Part shown: in pieces, positions 47,472 through 55,947 of the stretch
How positions within the stretch are numbered: position 1 is the stretch's first letter
Layout of the letters: each line of letters begins with the position of its first letter
NCBI RefSeq assembly: GCF_900099675.1
Contig: NZ_FNDQ01000002.1
Coordinates: forward strand, 62,001 to 126,000
Direction of reading: 5' to 3'
Origin: Myroides phaeus
GTDB taxonomy: Bacteria > Bacteroidota > Bacteroidia > Flavobacteriales > Flavobacteriaceae
Length of the DNA stretch: 64,000 bases
Made by a program: the position numbers and the translations under genes
The notes under the pieces: model-generated
The model's database searches: none
Seen by the model: only the letters and a program-made list of their open reading frames with translations
Told to the model about the DNA's origin: nothing

Positions 47472-48428
47472 ATGAAGTTTAGTACTGTAGTCCCTGTAAA
47501 AGCGATTAATAAGCAAATAACATATGATGATAAAATTGTGTCATTAGGTTCTTGTTTTGCTGTGAATATGAGCGAGAAGTTTAAATCATTTCAATTTCAA
47601 AGTATAGTAAATCCTTTTGGAATCTTATTCCATCCTATTGCCATTGAGCGTATTTTAGAATATGCAAGCAATGGATACGAGTTTACTGAAAATGATGTGT
47701 TTTGTTATAATGAAGTTTGGAGTTCTTTTATTGCTCATTCAGATATGAATGAATTAGAACAAGAAGATATTGTTACTAAGTTAAATGTCAAATTATTTGA
47801 TTTACAAGTAGCCTTAAAAGAATCGTCTGTTATAGCAATTACGTTTGGAACCGCTTGGGTTTATGAACATAACGAAACAGGTGTTGTAGTTGCTAATTGT
47901 CATAAAGTACCACAATCTAATTTTACTAAAAGGCTGTTGACTTACCAAGAGTTATTAAATAGTTACTTAAAAATCATTAAATTAGTAAAAGAAATTAATC
48001 CAGGGATAGAAATAATCTTTACTATTTCTCCAGTACGTCATTTTAAAGATGGTATTGTTGAAAATCAAAGAAGTAAATCTTTATTGTTTACAGCATTGCA
48101 CGATGCTATAGAACAAGTAGGAGTTAGTAGTATTAACTATTTTCCATCTTATGAAATTATGATGGATGAGTTGAGAGATTATCGTTTTTATAAAGCTGAT
48201 ATGTTGCATCCAAATGAGCAAGCTGTTGATTACATTTGGGAGCGCTTTGTTAGTGCATATATACATCCTGATATGGTTGCTGTTATGCAAAAGGTTCAAG
48301 AGGTTCAAAAAGGACTTAATCATAGACCTTTTAACCCTACTGCTGAACAACATTTAGTTTTTTTAGACACGTTGATTGCTAAGATTGATTATTTGTTAGA
48401 AAAGTATCCTTTTATGAGTTTTAGATAG
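47472..48428 (+). CDS. GSCFA-domain protein
   Basis: The 318-residue product contains the diagnostic motif L-G-S-C-F-A near 25-30, followed by N-P-F-G-I-L-F-H-P near 46-54. I-T-F-G-T-A-W-V-Y near 122 and D-M-L-H-P-N-E-Q-A near 244 resemble the block order of SGNH-type hydrolases, in which G-S and D-x-x-H-P carry catalytic residues. The GSCFA family is common in Bacteroidetes; its substrate is unknown. It follows alaS, and the DUF4230 gene begins 3 bases after its stop. Confidence 0.87.
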   Translation: MKFSTVVPVKAINKQITYDDKIVSLGSCFAVNMSEKFKSFQFQSIVNPFGILFHPIAIERILEYASNGYEFTENDVFCYNEVWSSFIAHSDMNELEQEDIVTKLNVKLFDLQVALKESSVIAITFGTAWVYEHNETGVVVANCHKVPQSNFTKRLLTYQELLNSYLKIIKLVKEINPGIEIIFTISPVRHFKDGIVENQRSKSLLFTALHDAIEQVGVSSINYFPSYEIMMDELRDYRFYKADMLHPNEQAVDYIWERFVSAYIHPDMVAVMQKVQEVQKGLNHRPFNPTAEQHLVFLDTLIAKIDYLLEKYPFMSFR

Positions 48429-48430
48429 TT

Positions 48431-49063
48431 ATGAGAAAATTATTAAGAGTTATTTATGCACTATTTATAGTATTATTTTTTATGTTTTCTGGTGCAATAT
48501 TATACAATTCTTTTTTTAAAAAGGACAGTGATAATATGCAGTATAATTCTATGTTGATTCAAGAACAATTGAAGAACGTAAGTAAATTAGTTGTTACAGA
48601 AGCCCATTACTCTCAAGTAATGACGTACAAAGATCAGCAGAAATATTTTTTAAACTTAATCTCTTTTGATAAGAAAGCTGTAGTCATTGTGAATGCAAAA
48701 GCAACTGTAGCATACGATTTAAGTCAATTGAAATATCAAATAGACGAGAAAAGAAAAGTAGTTCAATTGCTATATATTCCAGAAGCAGAAGTCCAGATTT
48801 ATCCGGATTATAAGATTTATGATGTAGAACAAAGTACATTCAATCCTTTTATAGGAGATGATTATAACAAAATAAACCAAAAGATAAAAAAGGATATTGC
48901 TACTAAAATAGAAAAGTCCACTTTAAAAACGAATGCAGAAAATCGTTTAATAAGTGAACTTTCCAAGATATTAATTTTGACTAATACATTAGGTTGGACT
49001 TTAGAGTATCAAGGTAATGTAATAAGTACAGATAATGATTTAATGATGGATTTAGCTTTATAA
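48431..49063 (+). CDS. DUF4230-domain membrane protein
   Basis: The 210-residue product has one N-terminal membrane helix (about 5-26) and an extracytoplasmic domain matching DUF4230. The pattern is V-V-T-E-A-H-Y-S-Q-V near 53-62, then A-T-V-A-Y-D-L-S near 93-100, and V-Q-I-Y-P-D-Y-K-I-Y-D near 121. Many genomes carry this family without a known function. It begins 3 bases after the GSCFA gene, and its end overlaps the opposite-strand hydroxylase gene by six bases. Confidence 0.8.
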   Translation: MRKLLRVIYALFIVLFFMFSGAILYNSFFKKDSDNMQYNSMLIQEQLKNVSKLVVTEAHYSQVMTYKDQQKYFLNLISFDKKAVVIVNAKATVAYDLSQLKYQIDEKRKVVQLLYIPEAEVQIYPDYKIYDVEQSTFNPFIGDDYNKINQKIKKDIATKIEKSTLKTNAENRLISELSKILILTNTLGWTLEYQGNVISTDNDLMMDLAL

Positions 49064-50809
49064 ATTATTTAAAATAATATCCATACCATCTTTTATTAAG
49101 TGAGCTACCTCAGGTCTTTTTAACTGTAAAGACTTCAGGTGGCTCATTGTTTTTTCCGTTAATTCTTTATTGTTGTTAGCATAAGCAAGCTCTAATATCT
49201 CTATTGACAATAACCAATCATTAGCATATTCGTTGATAACTGTGTCTAAAACATTGTTTAAATCACAAGAGATTTGTTTTTCTCTATATTCTCTAATTGA
49301 GAAATATAGGTTTTCTAATTTTATTCTTTGTTCACCTCGCTTAGCTTTAATAGTATGAGATGATGGTACGTGGTTTATTAAATCAAAGCTGTGATAGTCA
49401 GCAGGACCTGAAAAAGCTGAAATAATATCTGCCCCTACTGCCATATCATAAGTTCCCCATTCAGGTTGGAATAATACTTCATCATAATGTTTAACAGTAC
49501 AGTCTTTAAAACTAATTAAGATGATTTTACCATGAATATTTCTAATACCTGTAATATTTGTTCCAGAAACAGTAATTCCTCCTTCAAATTCTAAGGTTAC
49601 AGGTTTGTTTTCATATAGGTTATAAGCTTTTAAGTCACGAGGACTCATATCTTCAATAGCAAGGTTGATTCCTTTTAGTCTACCTAAAGCCGTTCCAAAG
49701 CCGTGAGGATGTGTTTCTGTACCGTGGCCCACTAATTCTTTTTCTCTATATGCTAATGCCGTTTTACCTGTTGTTTGTACGTATGCAGGTTTTCCTTCAT
49801 GCTCAATAACTCTTGTGAAAACTCCAGAAATTTGGATACCAGTATTTAATTCGATTGTCCCTAGAGCTTTAGAATCAATTAGCTTTTTAATTCCCATTAA
49901 ACCGCCTTTTCTCAAAGCCATTTTATTAGCAAACTCTTCCAAAACTTCACTTAAATAAGCAAAATCAGGTGTAACATATAATTGAGGTTGAGGTTTTGTA
50001 ATATCAAACCCTTGTTGAGCAGCTTCAATTGAATAAGGGAGTTTTTTTACATTATCTGTCATACACCAAGCACTCTCTCCAATAGAAGAAAGTAATCCAG
50101 CACCATATATTTTAGGGTTGTTTACTTCACCAATTAGGCCATATTCAACAGTCCACCAATGAAGATTTCGCACTAAAGACATTTCTGAAGGTTCTCCTGC
50201 ATTATTTTGTAAATACTCAACTCTTTCTTCTGCATCATCAATTTCTTTCTGATCAACACCTTCTGCTTCTTTTAAAATAGATAATAGACGTATTGCTTCG
50301 TAGATTTCGTAATCGCGACCAGAAGAGATGGCTTTACAGCCTATTTCTCCGAAACGTCTTAAATATTCAGCATACTCTGGATTTGCAATAATAGGAGCGT
50401 GTCCAGCACCTTCATGAATAATATCAGGAGCAGGAGTATATTCTATATTTTCAAGTTGTCTAATGTCTGATGCAATTACAAGAACTTTATATGCTTGAAA
50501 CTCCATAAAAGCATTGGGTGGAATAAAACCGTCAACCGCTACAGCAGCCCATCCTATTTCTTTTAGGATACGATTCATGCCATACATACTTGGAATACTT
50601 TCAACAGAAATACCTGTTTTTTCTAAACCTTCAAGATATGATTCGTGAGCAACTTTAGAAAGATAATCAACATTTTTACGCATTACATATCGCCACACAG
50701 CCTGATTAATTGGATTGTAATCCTCATAATTCTGTGGTTTGATAAATTGTTTTAAATGATTAGGTAATCTTTCAATTAATTCATTGCTTTCATATTCTTG
50801 TGATTTCAT
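49058..50809 (-). CDS. phhA: Aromatic amino acid hydroxylase (phenylalanine 4-monooxygenase type), long form
   Basis: This family hydroxylates Phe to Tyr with tetrahydrobiopterin, O2 and ferrous iron. The iron ligands are visible: H132 and H137 in H-E-G-A-G-H, and E222 in W-T-V-E-Y-G. G-L-L-S-S-I-G-E-S-A-W follows near 238-248. The 583-residue length is unusual: typical bacterial enzymes have about 300 residues and animal enzymes about 450. There is an insertion of about 40 residues between H137 and E222, rich in Glu, Asp and Asn, and about 250 extra C-terminal residues after the catalytic core. I have seen such long forms in Bacteroidetes, but the extension has no known function. No pterin-recycling gene is adjacent. 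Confidence 0.85.
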   Translation of the reverse strand: MKSQEYESNELIERLPNHLKQFIKPQNYEDYNPINQAVWRYVMRKNVDYLSKVAHESYLEGLEKTGISVESIPSMYGMNRILKEIGWAAVAVDGFIPPNAFMEFQAYKVLVIASDIRQLENIEYTPAPDIIHEGAGHAPIIANPEYAEYLRRFGEIGCKAISSGRDYEIYEAIRLLSILKEAEGVDQKEIDDAEERVEYLQNNAGEPSEMSLVRNLHWWTVEYGLIGEVNNPKIYGAGLLSSIGESAWCMTDNVKKLPYSIEAAQQGFDITKPQPQLYVTPDFAYLSEVLEEFANKMALRKGGLMGIKKLIDSKALGTIELNTGIQISGVFTRVIEHEGKPAYVQTTGKTALAYREKELVGHGTETHPHGFGTALGRLKGINLAIEDMSPRDLKAYNLYENKPVTLEFEGGITVSGTNITGIRNIHGKIILISFKDCTVKHYDEVLFQPEWGTYDMAVGADIISAFSGPADYHSFDLINHVPSSHTIKAKRGEQRIKLENLYFSIREYREKQISCDLNNVLDTVINEYANDWLLSIEILELAYANNNKELTEKTMSHLKSLQLKRPEVAHLIKDGMDIILNNL

Positions 50810-51166
50810 ATGTGATATTTGTTAATATTCATTGTAAATATAGTAAAAAACAATAGGTAGTAGTTTTATTGGTTATTTTTTTTGAGCAATAGGAAAAATC
50901 GAGATGTTTTTATTTATAATATTAAGTGATTAGATTATTTAATATTTTTTCCAATTAAATCTTAATCTGTTTTTTAAAATGTGTTTTGTGTATTTAATAA
51001 GTTAATTAAATTGCAATATTGTAATTTAATTTGTATTAATGCAGTAATACTGTTTCTTTTATATTTTGATTGATCTTTTGTTAAGATAATTTTTAACTTA
51101 ATATTTTGTAAAAGAAAAATAATTTATATCTTGTGATCGAATTAATTAACTAATAAACCAATACTT
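50810..51166. other. AT-rich 357-bp spacer between divergent genes
   Basis: It separates the minus-strand hydroxylase gene from the plus-strand lipoprotein gene. It has short palindromes (CAGTAATACTG at 51042-51052, CAATATTG nearby) but no clear TAnnTTTG box and no terminator. A near match TATATTTA lies on the minus strand at 50835-50842. Promoters for both genes must lie here. Confidence 0.5.
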
Positions 51167-52528
51167 ATGAAGAAATTATTTATGTTTTTAGCTGTAGCTG
51201 GGTTAGCTACATTTGGAGCATCTTGTAGTAGTGATGATAACTCGGATGAACCAGTTAAAGTAGAAGCAGGTCAATTAGCTGTTAAAGCTGATAAGACTGA
51301 AATTAACGCTGGAGATTCTGTTAAGTTCTCTGTTACTTTAGATGGTAAGGAAGAAAAAGGATCAGAACTTTTTATAGGAGATGAGCAAATTTACACACCT
51401 CATAAATTTGAGAAAGCTGGTGAATTTGAAGTTGTAGCTAAGAAAAAGGGTGCTAAAGACAGTGCTGCTGTAAAAATTACTGTTAAAGGAGAAGGAGAAG
51501 AAGTTCCTGGAGATAAAAAAACGTTGGTATTGACACCAGATAAATTAGAAGTTTTTGTTGGAGGGGAAGTTAAATTTACTGTAACTGATGGTGAGGCTGC
51601 TGTTTCTGGAGTAAAAATTACTCAAGTAGGTGGTGCTGCATTAACATCTGATGTATGGAAAGCTGACAAAGTTGGTACAGCTAAATTCGTTGCAGAGAAG
51701 GAAGGTTATGGTAAAAGTAATGAAGTTAGTGTTGTAGTTGCTGAGGATAAAGCGCCAAATAAATTAGTTTTGACAATTGTAAATCTTAATGATTTGAACG
51801 AAGGAACTCCTATATCTGTTGAGGTGAAAGATCAAAATGGAAATTTAGTAGAGAATTCGGTATTCCATATCTTGAAACAAGAGTTCGTTATGAAATCAGG
51901 TAGACTTAATCTTACAGGAGCTCCAGCAGGATCTTATGAAGTATATGCTACTTTTGAGGAATTAAAATCTGATGTACAGACTATTGTTGTTAAATCTGGA
52001 GGTAAGCCTGTAGGTAGTGGTAAATTTACGTATGGAGATGTTTCTGAATCTGTTGTTTCTGAGGTGTATGGATTAGATGAAATTAAAAATATAAATGGAC
52101 AAAATTTTGCAATTTGGATTTCTCAAACTAAGACTGCTACTTATGTTATTCAACAAAGTTTTGCATCTATGGTAACATTAGACGCGAATGGAAATATCAT
52201 AAATGACGGATTACAAGATGAAGTTATCAAGTTTGAAATAGGATATTTCTTAGGTGCGGGTGGTGCATTTGATAAATTAGAGAGAGATGAGAAAGGTGTT
52301 GTTGACAGTGCTCAGCTGAAAATAAGCTATAAAGTGTTAGGTGCAGGTACATCTAAAGCATATAAAAAAGTTGCTATAAATAGCTCTGCAATCACTGCAA
52401 AAGGCAAGGCGACTAGCTTAGTTTTTAACGGAGATGCTAAAGAAGTTAACTGGGATAAAGGTAGTTCTAAAGGAAATACATTAAGATCTATGAAATCTGC
52501 AGTTGTTAAGTTGACTGTAGTAGAATAA
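51167..52528 (+). CDS. Surface-type lipoprotein with Ig-like modules
   Basis: The 453-residue protein has a lipoprotein signal peptide (T-F-G-A-S-C, Cys20) followed by S-S-D-D-N-S-D-E, resembling lipoprotein export signals used for surface display in Bacteroidetes. Two bacterial-Ig-like modules follow: one near 34-108 (V-K-A-D-K-T-E-I-N-A-G-D-S-V-K-F-S-V) and one near 118-192 (L-T-P-D-K-L-E-V-F-V-G-G-E-V-K-F-T-V). A third module is near 200-275, then an unmatched C-terminal domain (280-453). I do not recognise the C-terminal domain. It stands alone and is followed by a terminator. Confidence 0.75.
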   Translation: MKKLFMFLAVAGLATFGASCSSDDNSDEPVKVEAGQLAVKADKTEINAGDSVKFSVTLDGKEEKGSELFIGDEQIYTPHKFEKAGEFEVVAKKKGAKDSAAVKITVKGEGEEVPGDKKTLVLTPDKLEVFVGGEVKFTVTDGEAAVSGVKITQVGGAALTSDVWKADKVGTAKFVAEKEGYGKSNEVSVVVAEDKAPNKLVLTIVNLNDLNEGTPISVEVKDQNGNLVENSVFHILKQEFVMKSGRLNLTGAPAGSYEVYATFEELKSDVQTIVVKSGGKPVGSGKFTYGDVSESVVSEVYGLDEIKNINGQNFAIWISQTKTATYVIQQSFASMVTLDANGNIINDGLQDEVIKFEIGYFLGAGGAFDKLERDEKGVVDSAQLKISYKVLGAGTSKAYKKVAINSSAITAKGKATSLVFNGDAKEVNWDKGSSKGNTLRSMKSAVVKLTVVE

Positions 52529-52553
52529 TTTTTAGGCTTACTATATAAACAAA

Positions 52554-52593
52554 AAAAACAGTAATGAGCTTTAATGGTTCATTACTGTTTTTT
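52554..52593 (+). terminator. Terminator after the Ig-like lipoprotein gene
   Basis: An AAAACAGTAATGA-type arm pairs with TCATTACTGTTTT, followed by a T-run. Confidence 0.85.
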
Positions 52594-52641
52594 AAGATTT
52601 ATTTCATTATGTTTTTATAGATGTAATTGAGTATATTATAT

Positions 52642-52680
52642 AAAGAGGGCAATGTAAAAGCTTACATTGCCCTCTTTTGT
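52642..52680. terminator. Second, unassigned hairpin
   Basis: AAAGAGGGCAATGTAA (52642-52657) pairs perfectly with TTACATTGCCCTCTTT (52662-52677). No gene ends next to it: the previous terminator is only 49 bases upstream. It may be a backup terminator or the end of a small RNA. Confidence 0.65.
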
Positions 52681-52831
52681 TGTTTTATTTGGTGACTTTT
52701 GTTTTTTATGAGATGAATTTTTTTACAGATTAAATATTTTGGCTGTTGAGAAAGAATAACGCTTTAATTTTAAGTTGTTTTATTGTATAATTAGTTGTGT
52801 TTGTTTTAAAATATAATTAACCTTATAAAGC

Positions 52832-52867
52832 AAAAAGGTCGGTGTAATTATTACACCGACCTTTTTT
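52832..52867. terminator. Terminator of the DUF4136 gene
   Basis: AAAAAGGTCGGTGTAA (52832-52847) pairs with TTACACCGACCTTTTT (52851-52866). On the minus strand it ends in a T-run. Confidence 0.85.
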
Positions 52868-52877
52868 ATTTTAAAGA

Positions 52878-53426
52878 TTACTTCCCTTTAGTTGGAGGGA
52901 AATTTTCTAAGATTTTTTGAGCAAACTCTTTAACCTTAGCCTCTTTTTTTTCAGTATTATAATTTTTACCTAATACACCAGTACCTATTCCTTGCCACAC
53001 AAGGGACTTTTTCTTTGTATCTAAAACATCGATATAAAGTATTCCTTGCGTTGATGTACTTACTGTTGTATTGTTAGGCCCCCAATAAGGTCCCCATCCA
53101 TAGTAACCCCATGGCGAATAAAAATTGTTATTATTTGTAATATCAACTCGTTTTTGAGCCTTAGTGAAAATATTGATTAAGAAGTCAGGATTTGAATCTG
53201 ATTTTTGTAACCCTTTTTCAGTTAAAGCTTGATCTATAGCATTTAGAATACGTTTCTTATCAATGTCGTTTAATTCAACATGATCAATTCCTTCTTTAAA
53301 AAAAGCGTAAGTCTTCAAATTATTAAAGTTTACGTCTTTGTCATAATCAGAAGTAACTTGCATACTACTACAAGCGGTTACAAACAAGATTATGAAAGCA
53401 ACGGGTAATAATTTCAATGTTTTCAT
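52878..53426 (-). CDS. DUF4136 lipoprotein
   Basis: The 182-residue product has a lipoprotein signal peptide (F-V-T-A-C, Cys19) followed by S-S-M-Q-V. The family motif V-N-F-N-N-L-K-T-Y-A-F near 32-42 and D-F-L-I-N-I-F near 81-87 match DUF4136. The middle is rich in Tyr, Trp, Gly and Asn (Y-G-W-G-P-Y-W-G-P), and the end has V-W-Q-G-I-G-T-G-V. DUF4136 members are periplasmic or outer-membrane lipoproteins of unknown function. It follows hutU by 19 bases on the same strand. Confidence 0.85.
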   Translation of the reverse strand: MKTLKLLPVAFIILFVTACSSMQVTSDYDKDVNFNNLKTYAFFKEGIDHVELNDIDKKRILNAIDQALTEKGLQKSDSNPDFLINIFTKAQKRVDITNNNNFYSPWGYYGWGPYWGPNNTTVSTSTQGILYIDVLDTKKKSLVWQGIGTGVLGKNYNTEKKEAKVKEFAQKILENFPPTKGK

Positions 53427-53445
53427 AAGATTTAAATTTTTGATA

Positions 53446-55431
53446 TTATAAAAGTTTTTCGTCTACTATATTTGGTAAAGTAACTTTTAATAATGGTTCA
53501 GCTTCCATTGCTCTTTTAATAGCAAATATAGCCTCGTCATTTCGTGCCCAACTTCTACGTGCTATACCATTATTAACATCCCAAAACAGCATTGATTTTA
53601 ATCTGTTCTCAGCATCTTTAGTACCGTCAAGTACCATACCAAAACCTCCGTTAATAACTTCTCCCCAGCCTACACCACCACCATTGTGGATAGAAACCCA
53701 GGTAGCACCTCTAAAGCTATCTCCAATTACATTATGGATTGCCATATCAGCAGTAAATTTAGAACCATCATAGATATTTGATGTTTCTCTGTAAGGAGAA
53801 TCTGTTCCTGATACATCATGGTGGTCACGTCCTAAAACAACTGGTCCGATTTTACCTGCCTCAATAGCATCATTAAAAGCCTTTGCAATTTTAATTCTAC
53901 CTTCAGCATCGGCGTATAATATTCTTGCTTGAGAACCTACAACTAATTTATTCTCTTGAGCTCCTTTTATCCATCGAATATTGTCTGCCATTTGTTGTTG
54001 AATCTCTAAAGGAGAGTTAGCCATCATTTCTTCTAAAACTTGACAAGCAATTTCATCTGTTTTAGCTAAATCTTCCGGATTTCCAGATGCACATACCCAA
54101 CGGAAAGGACCAAAACCATAATCAAAACACATTGGTCCCATAATATCCTGTACATAACTTGGATATTTAAAGTCAATTCCATTTTCTGCCATTATATCTG
54201 CCCCAGCTCTTGAAGCTTCTAATAAAAAGGCATTTCCGTAATCAAAGAAGTACGTTCCTTTAGCTGTATGTTTATTAATTGCTGTAGCTTGTCTTCTAAG
54301 AGATTCTTGTACGTGTTCTTTAAACTCAACAGGATTGTTAGCCATCATATCATTAGCTTCTTCAAATGATAATCCAACAGGATAATAACCACCTGCCCAA
54401 GGGTTGTGTAAAGAAGTTTGATCAGAACCTAAATCTACATATAAACCAACTTCATCAAATTTCTCCCATACTTCTACAATATTTCCTTGGTAAGCAATAG
54501 AAACAATTTCTTTTGCATCTTGTGCTTTCTTAACTCTTATTACTAATTCATCAAGATCTGTAATCACTTCATCAACCCATCCTTGAGAATGTCTTGTATG
54601 AACTGCTTTAGGATTTACTTCAGCACAAACAGTAATACAGCCAGCAATATTTCCTGCTTTAGGTTGAGCTCCACTCATTCCTCCTAAACCAGAAGTAATA
54701 AATAATTTACCAGCTAAGCTTTCGCCATTTTTCGCTATTTTTCTACCTCCGTTTAACACTGTAATGGTTGTTCCGTGTACGATACCTTGAGGTCCAATAT
54801 ACATATAACTACCAGCAGTCATTTGTCCATATTGTGTAACTCCTAATGCATTAAATTTTTCCCAGTCATCTGGTTTCGAATAATTAGGAATCATCATACC
54901 ATTTGTAACCACAACACGTGGTGCATTTTTATGAGAAGGGAATAATCCCATTGGGTGACCAGAATACATTACTAATGTTTGTTCATCTGTCATTTCAGAT
55001 AAATATTTCATTGTTAGTAAATATTGAGCCCAGTTTGAGAATACACCTCCATTACCACCATAAGTGATTAATTCGTGTGGATGTTGTGCTACAGCATAGT
55101 CCAAATTATTTTGGATCATTAGCATAATAGCTTTTGCTTGCAATGACTTTCCTGGATATTCATCAATAGGTCTTGCATATATTTTATAGTCAGGACGAAA
55201 TCTATACATATAAATACGTCCATACTTTTCTAATTCTTCTTTGAACTCTGGCAATAAAGTTGCGTGATGTTCAGGTTCAAAATAACGCAATGCATTTTTT
55301 AATGCTAATTTTTTCTCTTCATCAGAAAGAATTTCCTTGCGTTTAGGAGCATGGTTTATTGTGGTGTCATAATCTTTCTTCGCAGGAAGTACCGTTGGAA
55401 TCCCCTGCTGAATAAGCTCTTTAAATGTCAT
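53446..55431 (-). CDS. hutU: Urocanate hydratase
   Basis: HutU adds water to urocanate in histidine degradation and uses NAD+ as a bound cofactor. The 661-residue product has the family core: Y-G-G-N-G-G-V-F-S-N-W near 123-133, Q-T-L-V-M-Y-S-G-H-P-M-G-L-F-P near 150-164, Y-I-G-P-Q-G-I-V-H-G near 211-220, and H-N-G-G-G-V-G-W-G near 581-589. It is about 100 residues longer than Pseudomonas-type HutU, as is usual in Bacteroidetes. The other hut genes (hutH, hutI) are not in the window, so the pathway is split or located elsewhere. Confidence 0.95.
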   Translation of the reverse strand: MTFKELIQQGIPTVLPAKKDYDTTINHAPKRKEILSDEEKKLALKNALRYFEPEHHATLLPEFKEELEKYGRIYMYRFRPDYKIYARPIDEYPGKSLQAKAIMLMIQNNLDYAVAQHPHELITYGGNGGVFSNWAQYLLTMKYLSEMTDEQTLVMYSGHPMGLFPSHKNAPRVVVTNGMMIPNYSKPDDWEKFNALGVTQYGQMTAGSYMYIGPQGIVHGTTITVLNGGRKIAKNGESLAGKLFITSGLGGMSGAQPKAGNIAGCITVCAEVNPKAVHTRHSQGWVDEVITDLDELVIRVKKAQDAKEIVSIAYQGNIVEVWEKFDEVGLYVDLGSDQTSLHNPWAGGYYPVGLSFEEANDMMANNPVEFKEHVQESLRRQATAINKHTAKGTYFFDYGNAFLLEASRAGADIMAENGIDFKYPSYVQDIMGPMCFDYGFGPFRWVCASGNPEDLAKTDEIACQVLEEMMANSPLEIQQQMADNIRWIKGAQENKLVVGSQARILYADAEGRIKIAKAFNDAIEAGKIGPVVLGRDHHDVSGTDSPYRETSNIYDGSKFTADMAIHNVIGDSFRGATWVSIHNGGGVGWGEVINGGFGMVLDGTKDAENRLKSMLFWDVNNGIARRSWARNDEAIFAIKRAMEAEPLLKVTLPNIVDEKLL

Positions 55432-55611
55432 TATTATATGTTTTTTGTTCGTTTATGTATTTTATTTGGTAAGTACACCTATTACAGCAAATCATTAAGT
55501 ATTTTTGTGTACAAATTTACTGATGTGATTTACTTCATATTTTGTGATGGTAATATAGTAATAAAGTTAGAAAAAAAAGCAAGGAGAATTCTTAAATCTA
55601 AATTAAAGAGG

Positions 55612-55947
55612 ATGGTTGTTGTATGTCGATTTATGGTGCCTAAGAATTATGATGGAATAACGCTTTTTCCATTTATATTTTTGCGTTCTCAAGAGATGAA
55701 GCAAGATGCGGTGTTGTTAAATCACGAGAGAATTCATTTAAAACAACAAATGGAGCTTTTAGTTGTGTTTTTTTACATTTGGTATATCTTATCTTTTTTT
55801 TGGAATTTAATTAATAAAAAAGATGTCATAGAAGCTTATAAATCTATTTGTTTTGAAAAAGAGGCTTATAGTTTTGAAAGTGATTTTACATATCTACAAA
55901 GCAGAAAATCATTTGCTTTTTTAAATAAAAATAGAAACAATGTTTGA
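55612..55947 (+). CDS. Small membrane protein with HExxH motif
   Basis: From ATG 55612 the product has 111 residues; ATG 55633 is also plausible and gives 104. It contains M-V-P-K-N-Y-D-G-I-T-L-F-P-F near 8-21, N-H-E-R-I-H near 37-42 (an HExxH motif with His38, Glu39 and His42), one membrane segment near 49-66, and F-E-K-E-A-Y near 81-86 with a possible third ligand. I have seen small Bacteroidetes proteins like this beside PLP-lyase genes, but no function. Frames extended back to 55351 overlap hutU and are rejected. The stop overlaps the next gene by 8 bases. Confidence 0.65.
   Translation: MVVVCRFMVPKNYDGITLFPFIFLRSQEMKQDAVLLNHERIHLKQQMELLVVFFYIWYILSFFWNLINKKDVIEAYKSICFEKEAYSFESDFTYLQSRKSFAFLNKNRNNV

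Larger units (their letters stand above)
52529..52877. other. Intergenic stretch with three strong hairpins
   Basis: The 349 bases between two convergent genes hold hairpins at 52554-52593, 52642-52680 and 52832-52867. The first and last serve the flanking genes. The middle one has no gene. The 150 bases between the last two are T-rich without coding potential. Confidence 0.7.

Noticed and set aside
55351-55611. Longer frame of the small HExxH protein
   Set aside because: It overlaps the hutU start on the other strand and the sequence there looks non-coding.
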